Source: Gemmatimonadota bacterium
Lineage (GTDB): Bacteria; Gemmatimonadota; Gemmatimonadetes; Gemmatimonadales; Gemmatimonadaceae
Reading direction: 5' to 3'
Assembly: GCA_016218305.1 (NCBI GenBank)
Contig: JACREJ010000029.1
Coordinates: 1-40,244, forward strand
DNA: 40,244 bases
The position numbers and the translations under genes were made by a program. Positions 1-11,477 of the stretch are shown here, in pieces (position 1 is the stretch's first letter; each line of letters begins with the position of its first letter). The notes under the pieces were generated by a model. It ran no database searches and was not told the DNA's origin. It saw only the letters and a list, made by a program, of their open reading frames with translations.

Positions 1-687
1 GACGCCATCTCCTTCGGCGTCGCGCCCGCGCTCATGATGTACTTCGCCGAGCTCAACAGGACGGGGTGGGACTGGATCTTCGTCTGGCTGTACGTCGCCT
101 GCGCCGTGATGCGCCTCGCACGGTTCAACGTCGAGCAGGCCGGCAAGTCCAAGGTCTTCTTCCAGGGGCTGCCAAGCCCGGCGGCGGGCGGCACGCTCGC
201 CACGTACTACTGGTTCTCGCAGACCGAGCTCTATCAGCAGACGGCCATCGGCGACCTGCCGTGGCAGTCGATCATGCGATTCCTGATGGTCGCGCTCGCA
301 TTCCTGATGATCAGCCCCGTGCCGTACCCGGCCTGGCCGCGCTTCTCACTGCGCAATTGGTACGGGGCGTTCGGCGTGCTCGTCTTCGTCGCGGTGATCT
401 TCGGGATGTTCTTCCTGCCCAAGGAGTTCTTCTTCCCGTTCGGCGTCCTCTACGTCGCGACGGGCATCGCCGTCGCCATCGTGCGCGGGCTGTTTGACAT
501 GCCGTCGCCCTTCGCGTCCGAGGACAACGACGAGGATGATGAAGAGGACCTGCGGCCAGCCCCGGCATTCGCCACCGCGGCGCCGGACCGCCGTCCCGAC
601 GACCACCACCGCCGCCGCCGCCGGAACCGCAACCGCGGTGATCGCGGCGGCCCCGACCAGGGCGCTCCCGAGGGCCCCACGCCGTGA
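1..687 (+). CDS. pssA: CDP-diacylglycerol-serine O-phosphatidyltransferase, 5' end missing
   Basis: Phosphatidylserine synthase of the CDP-alcohol phosphatidyltransferase family, an inner-membrane enzyme joining CDP-diacylglycerol and serine on the route to phosphatidylethanolamine. The reading frame is open from base 1. The first visible residues, DAISFGVAPA, are the sequence that follows the catalytic CDP-alcohol motif in bacterial PssA, so the N-terminus and active site lie upstream of the window. About four hydrophobic segments follow, near bases 60-130, 280-330, 365-420 and 425-490. The last 55 or so residues form a soluble tail, first acidic (repeated D/E near 525-550) and then Arg/Asn/Gly-rich (600-650), not part of the family core. 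Its TGA overlaps the GTG of purS. The family call is firm; the substrate is inferred. Confidence 0.82.
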   Translation, partial: DAISFGVAPALMMYFAELNRTGWDWIFVWLYVACAVMRLARFNVEQAGKSKVFFQGLPSPAAGGTLATYYWFSQTELYQQTAIGDLPWQSIMRFLMVALAFLMISPVPYPAWPRFSLRNWYGAFGVLVFVAVIFGMFFLPKEFFFPFGVLYVATGIAVAIVRGLFDMPSPFASEDNDEDDEEDLRPAPAFATAAPDRRPDDHHRRRRRNRNRGDRGGPDQGAPEGPTP

Positions 688-941
688 AGTCATTCCGCGT
701 CAGCGTTCATATCGTCCCGCGCAAGGGACTCCTCGATCCGCAGGGCAAGGCCGTCGCCGATGCGCTGCACACCCTCGGCTTCCAGGCGGTGGGCGACGTC
801 CACGTCGGCCGCCACCTCCGCATCGACACGACGGCCACGGACGCCGCGGCCGCGGAAGCCTCGGTGCGCGAGATGTGCGCGCGCCTGCTCGCCAATCCGG
901 TCACGGAGGATTTTGAGATCGCCGGGGTGACGGCCACATGA
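684..941 (+). CDS. purS: Phosphoribosylformylglycinamidine synthase subunit PurS
   Basis: Small subunit (85 residues, the usual length) of the three-part FGAM synthase PurSQL, step 4 of de novo purine synthesis in the cytoplasm. PurS bridges the glutaminase PurQ and the synthetase PurL and helps pass ammonia between them. The sequence has the family's pattern: a strand with V-x-P-x-x-G-x-x-D-P-x-G, a helix ending in LGF, then V..V..G+ and a terminal E-x-F-E-I. The start is GTG at 684 inside GTGA, overlapping the pssA stop, with GAGGG about 9 bases upstream. The 3' end overlaps purQ by ATGA. Its place directly before purQ is the standard arrangement for this complex. Confidence 0.93.
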   Translation: MKSFRVSVHIVPRKGLLDPQGKAVADALHTLGFQAVGDVHVGRHLRIDTTATDAAAAEASVREMCARLLANPVTEDFEIAGVTAT

Positions 942-1630
942 AGTTCGGCATCGTCAGCTTCCCGGGCTCGAACTGCGACGACGACGCCGTCTTCGCGGCC
1001 ACGGAGACCCTCGGCCAGCCCGCGGTGAAGCTGTGGCACAAGTCGCACGACCTGCAAGGCAGCGACGTCATCATCCTGCCCGGCGGGTTCAGCTACGGCG
1101 ACTACCTGCGCGCCGGCGCCATTGCCCGCTTCTCGCCCATCATGCGTGAAGTGGCGGCGCATGCCGAGCGCGGCGGGCCCGTGATCGGCATCTGCAACGG
1201 GTTCCAGATCGCGTGCGAAGCGGGGCTGCTCCCGGGAGCGCTGATGCGCAACGCGGGGCTGCAGTTCCTGTCGATGCCGGTCACCATTCGCGTGGAGCAC
1301 ACCGGCACGCACTGGACGTCGCAGTGCCACGAGGGGCAGCGACTGACGATGCCCATCGCGCACGGCGAGGGACGCTACACCGTGGACGCCGCGACGCTGG
1401 AGCGCGTCGAGGGCGAGGGACTGGTGGTCTTCCGCTACGTGGACGCGAACGGCGAACCCACCGAGGAAGCGAACGTCAATGGATCGCTCGACAACATCGC
1501 CGGCGTGCGCAACGCGGCGGGCAATGTCGTCGGGCTCATGCCGCACCCCGAGCGGGCGCTTGACCCCCTGCTCGGCTCCGCCGACGGACGCGTGCTGTTC
1601 GAGTCCGTCCTTGCCACCGTGCACGCCTGA
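938..1630 (+). CDS. purQ: Phosphoribosylformylglycinamidine synthase subunit PurQ (glutaminase)
   Basis: Class I glutamine amidotransferase subunit of FGAM synthase, 230 residues, normal for stand-alone PurQ. It releases ammonia from glutamine for PurL. The catalytic triad is visible: nucleophile Cys86 in GICNGFQ, and His203 with Glu205 in MPHPER. The N-terminal FPGSNCD and [10 protein letters not shown] stretches are typical of the family. ATG at 938 overlaps the purS stop, so the two are translationally coupled. The gene is followed 11 bases later by a small secreted-protein gene rather than directly by purL. Confidence 0.96.
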   Translation: MKFGIVSFPGSNCDDDAVFAATETLGQPAVKLWHKSHDLQGSDVIILPGGFSYGDYLRAGAIARFSPIMREVAAHAERGGPVIGICNGFQIACEAGLLPGALMRNAGLQFLSMPVTIRVEHTGTHWTSQCHEGQRLTMPIAHGEGRYTVDAATLERVEGEGLVVFRYVDANGEPTEEANVNGSLDNIAGVRNAAGNVVGLMPHPERALDPLLGSADGRVLFESVLATVHA

Positions 1631-1641
1631 CCGGAGCTGCC

Positions 1642-2031
1642 ATGCGCCGCCTGTTCCTTCTTCTCCTCGCCGGGGCCCTGCCCCTCTCCGCCCAGGTCGT
1701 CATTGATCCCGGGATGCCACGGGCGCAGGTCGTCGCCCGCCTCGGCGCACCGGCCATCGAGCGCACCGCCGGAGATGCCACGTTCCTCTTCTTCACGAAC
1801 GGCTGCGAGCGCACCTGCGGCATGAACGACATCGTCGTGCTCGACAAGGGCGTCGTCGTGGATGCGGTCTTCCGCTCCGCGAAGCGCCGCTACAGCGGCG
1901 CCAGCTCGTCGCCGCGCATGATCCCGGCCGCGGAGGCGATCCGCGCCCGGCCCACGCGTCCCGACTCGCAACCGGGCGGACCCATCACGATCGAGCTCAA
2001 GGGCCGCAAGCCGTTGGCGGCGGACCGATAG
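1642..2031 (+). CDS. Small secreted protein, BamE/SmpA-like fold suspected
   Basis: A 129-residue protein of unknown function. It begins with a classic Sec signal peptide (MRR, a Leu run, cleavage likely after LSA before Gln), with no lipobox Cys, so the mature protein should be periplasmic. The mature part starts with a [14 protein letters not shown] motif, which resembles the helix-turn opening of BamE/SmpA-type domains. Two cysteines (NGCERTCG) could pair, and a basic tail follows. It sits in the middle of the purine operon, 11 bases after purQ. Nothing in it suggests a purine role; co-transcription may be incidental. The BamE-like label rests on that one motif and is tentative. Confidence 0.6.
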   Translation: MRRLFLLLLAGALPLSAQVVIDPGMPRAQVVARLGAPAIERTAGDATFLFFTNGCERTCGMNDIVVLDKGVVVDAVFRSAKRRYSGASSSPRMIPAAEAIRARPTRPDSQPGGPITIELKGRKPLAADR

Positions 2032-2097
2032 CCCCCCGCGCCGCACCCGGCGGCGCGCCGCACTCCTGCAGACACGACCCCTTCACCCGATCGAGCC

Positions 2098-2433
2098 ATG
2101 GACGATTTCAAGCCGCCCCGCCCCGATGAGTTCAAGAAGTCCCGCAACGAGGACGAGTACTTCCTCAAGCTCGACGCCGAGCTGATCAAGGCGCACCGGG
2201 CCCGGCTGGACGCCGAGCGCCAGCGCGCCGAACAGCATGCCACGCACAACCACTGCCCCAAGTGCGACGGCATCCTGCAAGAGGTCAAGCACGGGCACAT
2301 CCTCATCGACGCCTGCCCGAAGTGCAAGGGCGTCTGGCTCGACGCCGGCGAGCTCGAGATGATCGAGCACGTGCAGGAATCCAAGGTCGGCACGTTCTTC
2401 CAGGACCTTCTCAAGGGCCTCAGCCAAAAGTGA
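2098..2433 (+). CDS. Zinc-ribbon protein of the TFIIB (zf-TFIIB) type
   Basis: A 111-residue cytoplasmic protein. The N-terminal 60 residues are charged and probably helical (many Lys, Glu and Arg). The C-terminal half holds a zinc ribbon with two CPKC knuckles about 26 residues apart, the second followed by [11 protein letters not shown]. That CxxC-x-G-x-W-x-D-x-x-E-L-E signature defines the zf-TFIIB family of small bacterial proteins, whose function is not established. Its stop overlaps the GTG start of purL, so it is translated together with purL. The ribosome-binding site is weak. Family call is strong; role unknown. Confidence 0.82.
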   Translation: MDDFKPPRPDEFKKSRNEDEYFLKLDAELIKAHRARLDAERQRAEQHATHNHCPKCDGILQEVKHGHILIDACPKCKGVWLDAGELEMIEHVQESKVGTFFQDLLKGLSQK

Positions 2434-4739
2434 CCGCCACGCCACGCCCGGGCGATCCCGTCATCACACCGGCGCTGGTCGCCGAGCACGGACTCACCCC
2501 CGACGAGTTCGAGCGCCTTCGCAACATGCTCGGCCGCGAGCCCACGTTCACCGAGCTCGGCATCATCTCGGCACTCTGGAGCGAGCACTGCTCCTACAAG
2601 CACTCCCGTCCGGTGCTCAAGACACTGCCGACCCAGGCGCCGTACGTGCTGCAGGGCCCCGGCGAGAACGCCGGCGTCATCAGCATTGGCGAGGGACTCG
2701 CCGTCGCGTTCAAGATCGAGTCGCACAATCATCCCTCCGCGGTCGAGCCCTATCAGGGCGCGGCAACAGGCGTGGGCGGCATCCTGCGCGACGTCTTCAC
2801 CATGGGCGCGCGCCCCATCGCCATGCTCAACTCGCTGCGCTTCGGCTCGCTCGAGACGCCGCGCGTGCGGTACCTGGTCGGCGGCGTCGTGAAGGGCATC
2901 GGTGACTACGGCAATTGCGTCGGCATTCCCACCGTCGCCGGCGACGTGATGTTCGACGCGGCGTACGAGGGCAACCCGCTGGTCAACGCGATGTGCGTCG
3001 GGCTGCTGCGCGAGGAGGACCTGATCCGCGCGAAGGCCGAGGGGGTCGGCAACCCGATCATCGCCGTGGGCGCCCGCACGGGGCGCGACGGCATCCACGG
3101 CGCCTCGTTCGCGTCCGAGGACCTGAGCGAGGAGAACGAGGCCAAGCGCCCCCGCGTGCAGGTGGGTGACCCGTTCACCGAGAAGCTGCTGCTCGAGGCG
3201 TCGCTCGAGCTCATCACGAGCGGCCACATCGTGGCCATTCAGGACATGGGCGCCGCCGGCCTCACGTCGTCGTCAGCCGAAATGGCCGAGCGCGGCGAGG
3301 TGGGCGTGACCATCGACACCCGCAAGGTGCCGCAGCGCGAACAGGGCATGACGCCATACGAGATCCTGCTCAGCGAGTCGCAGGAACGCATGCTCGTCGT
3401 CGCCAGGCAGGGGCGCGAGGAGGAGGTCAAGAAGATCCTCACCAAGTGGGACCTCACCGCCGAGGTGATCGGCGAGGTGATCGCCGAGCCGGTCTACCGC
3501 GTGACCGAGGGCGACCACATCGTGGCGGAGTTCCCCGGCGTGCGGCTGGTCACGGACTGTCCGCAGTACCACCCGGAGGCCCGCGAGGCCGACGAGGCCG
3601 TGGCGCGCCGCGCGCGCGACGTGCACGCCATCCCCGAGAAGCCCGAGGAAGCCGATCCGGCGTGGACGCTGGAGCGCCTGCTCGAGTCGCCGACGATCGC
3701 CAGCAAGCGCTGGATCACCACGCAGTACGACTCGACGGTGCGCACGAGCACCGTCCTGGGTCCCGGCGACGGCGACGCGGCCGTGATCCGCATCCGCGGC
3801 ACGCGCAAGGCGATCGCGCTGAAGACCGACTGCAACGGCCGCTACGTCTATCTCGACCCGCGGGTCGGTGGACGCATTGCCGTCGCCGAGGCCGCGCGCA
3901 ACGTGGCGTGCGTGGGCGCGCGCCCGATGGCCATCACGAACTGCCTCAACTTCGGCAATCCGAAGAAGCCAGACGTCTTCTTCCAGTTCCGCGAGGCCGT
4001 CTTCGGCATGGGCGACGCGTGCCGTGCGCTCGGGACGCCGGTGACGGGCGGCAACGTGTCGCTGTACAACGAGAATCCGCTGGGCGCCGTCTACCCCACC
4101 CCGGTCATCGGCATGGTGGGCCTCATCGACGACGTACGCCACGTGACACGCGCACCGTTCGCCGCCGAAGGGCACTCCATCGTGTTGCTCGGCGAGAACA
4201 CCGCCGAACTGGGAGGCAGCGAGTACCTCTCGTGGATTCACGGGGTGGTGGCGGGAGCGCCCCCCGCCTGCGACCTCGACGCGGAGAAGCGGCTCATCGA
4301 CGCCCTGCTCGCGGCCATCGCCGGCGGACATGTGGCGTCCGCACATGACTGCTCCGAGGGCGGGTTGGCGGTCGCGCTCGCCGAATGCTGCATTTCCCGC
4401 GAGGCGCGGCCGCTTGGCGCGCAGGTGGACCTGTCGGCCTGGTCGGCACTGCCGTTGCGCGCGCTGCTCTTCGGTGAGGCGCAGGGTCGCGTGGTCGTCT
4501 CCACCGCCAAGGCCGACGTCGTGCTGGAGATCGCCAGGCGTCACGGCGTACCGGCTGCGGTCATTGGCACCGTGCGCAGCGCCAGCGCCGGCCTCGTCAT
4601 CACGGTCGGTGCGTGCGCCATGCGCGCCGAGACGTCCAGGTTGTCCGGCGCGTTCCATGGCGCCCTGCCGCGTGCCATGCGACGGGCCGCCGCAGAGACC
4701 GTGGAGCGTGACCCCGCCCTCGCCGGAGGGTCGCGCTGA
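2430..4739 (+). CDS. purL: Phosphoribosylformylglycinamidine synthase subunit PurL
   Basis: ATP-dependent synthetase subunit of FGAM synthase, 769 residues, which is the short PurL type that needs separate PurS and PurQ (both encoded upstream). The N-terminal part has the typical EPTFTELG and [14 protein letters not shown] stretch with the catalytic His, then the two repeated AIRS-like halves: substrate and Mg/ATP motifs ([27 protein letters not shown]) and later FGNP.KPD and [10 protein letters not shown]. The start chosen is GTG at 2430, within GTGA overlapping the zinc-ribbon gene. The frame is open further upstream to 2262, but that extension is an Arg-rich out-of-frame reading of the zinc-ribbon gene. 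The 3' end overlaps purF by one base (TGATG). Confidence 0.97.
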   Translation: MTATPRPGDPVITPALVAEHGLTPDEFERLRNMLGREPTFTELGIISALWSEHCSYKHSRPVLKTLPTQAPYVLQGPGENAGVISIGEGLAVAFKIESHNHPSAVEPYQGAATGVGGILRDVFTMGARPIAMLNSLRFGSLETPRVRYLVGGVVKGIGDYGNCVGIPTVAGDVMFDAAYEGNPLVNAMCVGLLREEDLIRAKAEGVGNPIIAVGARTGRDGIHGASFASEDLSEENEAKRPRVQVGDPFTEKLLLEASLELITSGHIVAIQDMGAAGLTSSSAEMAERGEVGVTIDTRKVPQREQGMTPYEILLSESQERMLVVARQGREEEVKKILTKWDLTAEVIGEVIAEPVYRVTEGDHIVAEFPGVRLVTDCPQYHPEAREADEAVARRARDVHAIPEKPEEADPAWTLERLLESPTIASKRWITTQYDSTVRTSTVLGPGDGDAAVIRIRGTRKAIALKTDCNGRYVYLDPRVGGRIAVAEAARNVACVGARPMAITNCLNFGNPKKPDVFFQFREAVFGMGDACRALGTPVTGGNVSLYNENPLGAVYPTPVIGMVGLIDDVRHVTRAPFAAEGHSIVLLGENTAELGGSEYLSWIHGVVAGAPPACDLDAEKRLIDALLAAIAGGHVASAHDCSEGGLAVALAECCISREARPLGAQVDLSAWSALPLRALLFGEAQGRVVVSTAKADVVLEIARRHGVPAAVIGTVRSASAGLVITVGACAMRAETSRLSGAFHGALPRAMRRAAAETVERDPALAGGSR

Positions 4740-6115
4740 TGTGCGGTATCTTCGGCATTCGGGGGTCTGAGGAAGCGGCCCGCGTCACGCATCTCGGTCT
4801 CTATTCGCTCCAGCACCGCGGGCAGGAATCCGCCGGCATCGTGGCCGTCGCCGAGGACGGCAGTGCGCAGACGGTGCGGAAGATGGGGCTGGTGTCGGAT
4901 GGCTTCGAAGAGGACCGCATCGCGCTGCTGCGCGGCTCCACGGCCATCGGGCACACGCGCTACTCCACCGCGGGCACCAGCACCATCGACAACGCGCAGC
5001 CGGTCTTCGTGCGCTTCCGCGGCGGACACATCGCGCTCGCGCACAACGGCAACCTCACCAACGCCGTCGAATTGCGCGGGGCGCTCGAGGCGGAGGGATC
5101 GATCTTCGCCTCCACCATGGACAGCGAGGTCATCGTCCACCGCATCGCCAAGTCGCGCGCCGCGAAGCCGGAGGAGCAGCTGGCCGAGGCGCTCAACGGC
5201 GTGGAAGGGGCGTTCTCGGTCGTGGTCGTCATCGGCACGACGCTGCTCGCCGCGCGCGACCCGCACGGCTGGCGTCCGCTCGCCATCGGGCGCCTCGGGG
5301 ACGCGTGGGTGTTCGCGTCCGAGACCTGCGCGCTCGACATCGTCGGCGCCACCTACGTGCGCGACGTCGCCGCGGGCGAGATCGTCGCGGTGGATGAGCA
5401 CGGCATGCGCTCCATGGCCGGCCCTGCCTCGCCCGTCCTCCATCGCTGCGTCTTCGAGTACATCTATTTCGCCCGCCCCGACAGTCGGGTGTTCGGCGGT
5501 TCCGTCGACCGGGCCCGCCGCGCACTCGGCCGCCAGCTGGCCAAGGAGCAGCCCGCCCCGGGCGCGGATATCGTGTTCGCCGTCCCCGACTCGTCCAATG
5601 CGGCGGCGCTCGGGTACGCGGAGGCCTCGGGTCTCCAGCTCGAGCACGCGCTCATCCGCAATCACTACGTCGGCCGCACCTTCATCCAGCCCACGCAGGC
5701 CGGGCGCGATGCCAAGGTGAAGGTGAAGTACAACGCCGTGCGCGAGGTGCTCGAGGGCAAGAGCGTGGTGATGGTGGACGATTCGATCGTGCGCGGCACC
5801 ACCACCCGCGGACTGGTGGCGCTGCTCCGCGGCGCCGGCGCGCGCGAAGTGCACATGCGCGTCTCGTCACCGCCCATCACCGGGCCGTGCTATTACGGCA
5901 TCGACACGCCGGAGCGCGAGCAGCTGATCGCGGCCAATATGCCCGTCGCGGAAGTCGGCCGCGCCATCGGTGTGGATTCGCTCGGCTACCTTTCGCTCGA
6001 CGGCATGCTCGCCGCCGTCCCCGACGGGCCCGGCGGATTCTGTCACGCGTGCTTCTCAGGGCAGTACCCCACGCAGCCCCCCGTGGATATCAAGCGGTAT
6101 CGGGCCGGCGCATAG
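4739..6115 (+). CDS. purF: Amidophosphoribosyltransferase, iron-sulfur type
   Basis: First committed enzyme of de novo purine synthesis: PRPP plus glutamine gives phosphoribosylamine. It has 458 residues. The Ntn nucleophile Cys2 follows the initiator Met directly (MCGIFG), so there is no longer propeptide as in Bacillus. The glutaminase half has GHTRYST and AHNGN; the transferase half has the PRPP loop VVMVDDSIVRGTTT near 343-356. Cys237, Cys384, Cys435 and Cys438 fall where the Bacillus-type enzyme binds a 4Fe-4S cluster (the last two as CHAC), so this is probably the oxygen-sensitive, cluster-bearing form. It overlaps purL by one base. The cluster assignment is by motif position, not alignment. 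Confidence 0.97.
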   Translation: MCGIFGIRGSEEAARVTHLGLYSLQHRGQESAGIVAVAEDGSAQTVRKMGLVSDGFEEDRIALLRGSTAIGHTRYSTAGTSTIDNAQPVFVRFRGGHIALAHNGNLTNAVELRGALEAEGSIFASTMDSEVIVHRIAKSRAAKPEEQLAEALNGVEGAFSVVVVIGTTLLAARDPHGWRPLAIGRLGDAWVFASETCALDIVGATYVRDVAAGEIVAVDEHGMRSMAGPASPVLHRCVFEYIYFARPDSRVFGGSVDRARRALGRQLAKEQPAPGADIVFAVPDSSNAAALGYAEASGLQLEHALIRNHYVGRTFIQPTQAGRDAKVKVKYNAVREVLEGKSVVMVDDSIVRGTTTRGLVALLRGAGAREVHMRVSSPPITGPCYYGIDTPEREQLIAANMPVAEVGRAIGVDSLGYLSLDGMLAAVPDGPGGFCHACFSGQYPTQPPVDIKRYRAGA

Positions 6116-6148
6116 CGCACCGGCCCCCCTTCAGGGAGGGGCAGCATT

Positions 6149-8809
<2,661 letters not shown>

Positions 8810-8846
8810 GCGCCGCGCCGCACGCGTTCCCACGCCGCCGCACGAC

Positions 8847-8880
8847 GCGCGCCGGTCCACCCGGGCCGGCGCGCCGTTTC
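8847..8880. terminator. Hairpin between convergent ppdK and the acyltransferase-aminotransferase gene
   Basis: A perfect 9-bp stem (8847-8855 with 8866-8874, GCGCGCCGG and its complement) with a 10-base loop, followed by TTTCT on the plus strand. It lies between the ppdK stop and the stop of the minus-strand gene. It looks like a factor-independent terminator for ppdK, though the T-tract is short. Confidence 0.6.
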
Positions 8881-8890
8881 TAACCGCGCC

Positions 8891-10501
8891 TCAGCTCGCC
8901 AGCGACCGGCTCAGCGCGCGCGCCAGCGCGTCCGCCATCGGCGCAACGGCTGTCTCGTCGAAATCTCCCATGAGGGCGGTCTGCATCCATTGTCGCGCGC
9001 GCAGGTACCCGCTTTCCCAGCTGACCGCATACCCCGCATTCAGCACGCGCGCCGCGAGATCCGAGGTGTCCCGCGCCGAGCCCGCCTGCCACGTCGCCAC
9101 CGCGGGCGAGGCATCGACGCCCGAAACGAGTGGCTCGTGTCCGCTGGCGGCGAGACGGTCGCGCAGCGCGCGATTGCCGCGCTCAATCGCGGCATATCGC
9201 GCAGGCCAGTCGGTCGAACGGAGTGCCGCGGCGAGGGCCGCGACGAGCAGCGACGACTGCGTGAACGGCACGCCATCTCCGTCGAGATACCGTGCCAGGT
9301 CCAGGTAACGTGGCAGCGCGCTGTCCCCGGGAAACGGCACCTCGGCGCAGCAGACGATGGCCAGGCCGGCGACGGCGCCCAGTGCCTTGCCGCTGACCGT
9401 CGTCGCCAGGTCCACGCCGTCGAGCGACATCGGCACCGTACCGGCGCTCGACGCGGCGTCGAGTGCCAGCCGCGCGCCCGTCGCGCCGCACACGTCCCGC
9501 AGCGCCCCCAGGTCGTTGAGCATGCCGGTGCTCGTCTCGTGATGCACCACCCAGATCCATCCGGCACGCACCCGTCGCGCCGCGCGCACCACGCGTTCCA
9601 GCGGAAGCGGCGACCCCCACGGCGCGCGGAGCGCCTCGTGATCAATGCCATGCCGACGGGCGTGGTCGATCAGTCGCTCACCGAATTCGCCATTCGAGCA
9701 GACGACCGCCGGGCTGCCGTCACGCGCGATCTGGGCGGCGACGGCATCGTTGGCGAGCGTGCCCGACCCCGCAAAGACGGCCACGTGTCGCGCACCGATC
9801 AGCTCGGCGAGCGACCGGCGAATCAGCGCAAGATCCTCCGCGAACTCCGGCGACCGGTGCGAACGCAGGGGCTCCGCGATGCGGCGCCGCACCTCGGCCG
9901 AGAGCGGAACCGGACCGGTCAGGAAGGTCGCCGGCGCGGCGCGGCGATCACTCGTCAGGCCAAGCAACGACCCCGCGTGGCTGACGGCGGATTCCCGCGT
10001 CAGGTACATCGGCTGGAACGCCGCCTCCTCGGTGCCCATGAGCGGTCCGAAGGGCACGAAGCCCATGTGCGTGTACAGCTTCAGCTGTCGCGTGGTGGCG
10101 GAGATGACCGCGGTGTCGAGGCCGCGCGCCTCGCACTCCTCCACGACCCGCATCAGCAGCGCCCGCAGGACGACGCCGTGTCGGTACCCCGGCTCGACGG
10201 CCAGCAGGCGGATCTCACACAGCCGTCGGCCCGGCGGCAGGTAGCGGTCCACGTCGGGCAGCTTGGCGTCGATCGAGAACGGGCGCTGGTCGCGGAGCGC
10301 GAGCATGCCCGCCAGCTTCTCGTGGTCGCGCGCGATGATGAACGTCGACTCGTCTTCGAACCGGTCGATGAGGCGGCCGTCCGCGCGCGGCGCGTGCTGC
10401 GGGATCTCGGCCGCAAAGGTCTGGTGATTCAGGCGCCGGATATCGTCGAAATCATCTGCCGTCGCAAGCCGGACGGTCAGGGCGGCACTCGAGTCGCGCA
10501 T
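8891..10501 (-). CDS. Fusion of a GNAT-type acyltransferase and a class V (PLP) aminotransferase
   Basis: A 536-residue two-domain protein. Residues 1-175 are a GNAT/N-acyl amino acid synthase-like domain (ADDFDDIRRLNHQTFA; ESTFIIARDHEKLAGMLALR; CEIRLLAVEPGYR; LYTHMGFVPFGP). Residues 190-536 are a class V aminotransferase of the alanine-glyoxylate/phosphonate type: LTGPVPLS opening, SHRSPEF, AGSGTLAND (cofactor phosphate), HETSTG, cofactor Asp348 in LDAASSAG, and PLP lysine 372 in SGKALG. Start ATG at 10501 has GGGGGGA seven bases upstream; the frame stays open 40 codons further but that part is Arg/Pro-rich and lacks a site. A likely job is making an amino compound and acylating it; substrates cannot be read from sequence. 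It is divergent from osmC. Confidence 0.8.
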   Translation of the reverse strand: MRDSSAALTVRLATADDFDDIRRLNHQTFAAEIPQHAPRADGRLIDRFEDESTFIIARDHEKLAGMLALRDQRPFSIDAKLPDVDRYLPPGRRLCEIRLLAVEPGYRHGVVLRALLMRVVEECEARGLDTAVISATTRQLKLYTHMGFVPFGPLMGTEEAAFQPMYLTRESAVSHAGSLLGLTSDRRAAPATFLTGPVPLSAEVRRRIAEPLRSHRSPEFAEDLALIRRSLAELIGARHVAVFAGSGTLANDAVAAQIARDGSPAVVCSNGEFGERLIDHARRHGIDHEALRAPWGSPLPLERVVRAARRVRAGWIWVVHHETSTGMLNDLGALRDVCGATGARLALDAASSAGTVPMSLDGVDLATTVSGKALGAVAGLAIVCCAEVPFPGDSALPRYLDLARYLDGDGVPFTQSSLLVAALAAALRSTDWPARYAAIERGNRALRDRLAASGHEPLVSGVDASPAVATWQAGSARDTSDLAARVLNAGYAVSWESGYLRARQWMQTALMGDFDETAVAPMADALARALSRSLAS

Positions 10502-10697
10502 GCGTCCCCCCGGGGTTGCAGAGCGTTGGAGGCGCGATGCGGTGCGCGACGGCCTCCCCGGAATACGTCCGAAAGCTCCGTTCGACGTGCGTGCGGCGGG
10601 GGGCATACCGGTGCGCCACATTGCCCCCGTTCCGGCGCGCTGTCAAGCCATTGCCGCGCCAGCCGGCGACGCCCGCACGGGAACGCACGCGCCCCGG

Positions 10698-10723
10698 AGG
10701 GCGTTAACTTACGGTTACGCCCT
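10698..10723. promoter_or_regulatory. Inverted repeat upstream of osmC, possible operator
   Basis: AGGGCGT at 10698-10704 and its exact complement ACGCCCT at 10717-10723 flank an AT-richer centre (TAACTTACGGTT), 29 bases before the osmC start, in the 250-base gap between divergent genes. The arms extend imperfectly inward. It could be an operator or a small hairpin in the leader; no clear -35/-10 pair can be named here. Confidence 0.35.
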
Positions 10724-10751
10724 TCACATCACGTCAGGGAGATTTCTTTAT

Positions 10752-11177
10752 ATGGATCGGAAGGCAGAAGCGCAGTGGTTCGGCGACCTCAAGTCAGGCC
10801 ACGGCACGATGTCGGTCGGCAGCAAGGCCTTCAGCGGCCCTTACTCGTTCATCAGCCGCTTCGAGGGCAGCAAGGACACCAATCCCGAAGAGCTGCTGGG
10901 CGCCGCGCACGCGGCCTGCTTTTCCATGGCGCTCTCCAACACGCTCGCCCAGCGTGGCACGCCGGTCACGAACGTCACGACGACGGCCGTGGTGACGGCC
11001 GAGAAGACCGATGCCGGCTTCGCCATCACCCGGATCGCGCTCACGACGCGCGGCGTCGTCCCCGGCCTGTCGGCCGAGGAGTTCAAGAAGGTCGCGGAAG
11101 AGACAAAGACCGGCTGCATCGTCTCGCGTGCACTGGCCGCCGTGCCGATGACGCTCGACGCGGAGCTGGTCGGGTAG
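10752..11177 (+). CDS. osmC: OsmC-family peroxiredoxin-like protein
   Basis: A 141-residue protein of the OsmC branch of the OsmC/Ohr family, thiol-dependent hydroperoxide reductases acting in the cytoplasm. It matches OsmC along its length: a tri-peptide MDRKAEAQW start, the NPEELLGAAHAACFSMAL helix containing the first redox Cys, and a second Cys in KTGCIVSRAL, near residue 122. These two cysteines form the catalytic pair in the family. ATG at 10752 has AGGGAGA eight to ten bases upstream; the same frame is open to 10500 but without supporting site. The divergent gene is the acyltransferase-aminotransferase fusion. A role in peroxide or osmotic stress is inferred from family. Confidence 0.92.
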   Translation: MDRKAEAQWFGDLKSGHGTMSVGSKAFSGPYSFISRFEGSKDTNPEELLGAAHAACFSMALSNTLAQRGTPVTNVTTTAVVTAEKTDAGFAITRIALTTRGVVPGLSAEEFKKVAEETKTGCIVSRALAAVPMTLDAELVG

Positions 11178-11269
11178 CCTTCCGCTCGCTCGAGCCGCCG
11201 GCCCGGCGTACCTTTGGGCCGACGGTCGCATGAATCGACTCCGATCGTCACCCCAGAACGGGAGCCCGC

Positions 11270-11473
11270 GTGCAGCTCGAGATCATCGCCCTCAACCTGC
11301 TCTATGCCGTCGTTGGCGTTGTCCTCATGTTCCTGAGCTACCGGCTGATTGACCGGCTCACGCCCGAGGTCAACTTCCCGGCGGAGTTGAGCAAGGGCAA
11401 CGTCGCCGTCGCGATCTTCGTCGCGTCCATCTTCATCTCGATCGCGCTGATCATCGGCAACGCGCTCAACTAG
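11270..11473 (+). CDS. Small DUF350-type inner-membrane protein
   Basis: A 67-residue protein with two hydrophobic segments (about 5-25 and 45-65) joined by a short polar loop containing RLTPEVNFPAEL. That pattern, one half of a DUF350/YjfL-type protein, includes the N-terminal segment with GVVLMFLSYRLIDRLTP. No function is established for the family. Start is GTG at 11270 with GGGAG nine bases upstream. It follows osmC by 92 bases and precedes the lytic transglycosylase by four, so the latter two are probably one unit. Confidence 0.72.
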   Translation: MQLEIIALNLLYAVVGVVLMFLSYRLIDRLTPEVNFPAELSKGNVAVAIFVASIFISIALIIGNALN

Positions 11474-11477
11474 GGCC

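Noticed and set aside
2262-2429. N-terminal extension of purL
   Set aside because: It reads the zinc-ribbon gene out of frame and gives an Arg-rich sequence; GTG at 2430 fits the overlap and the family N-terminus.
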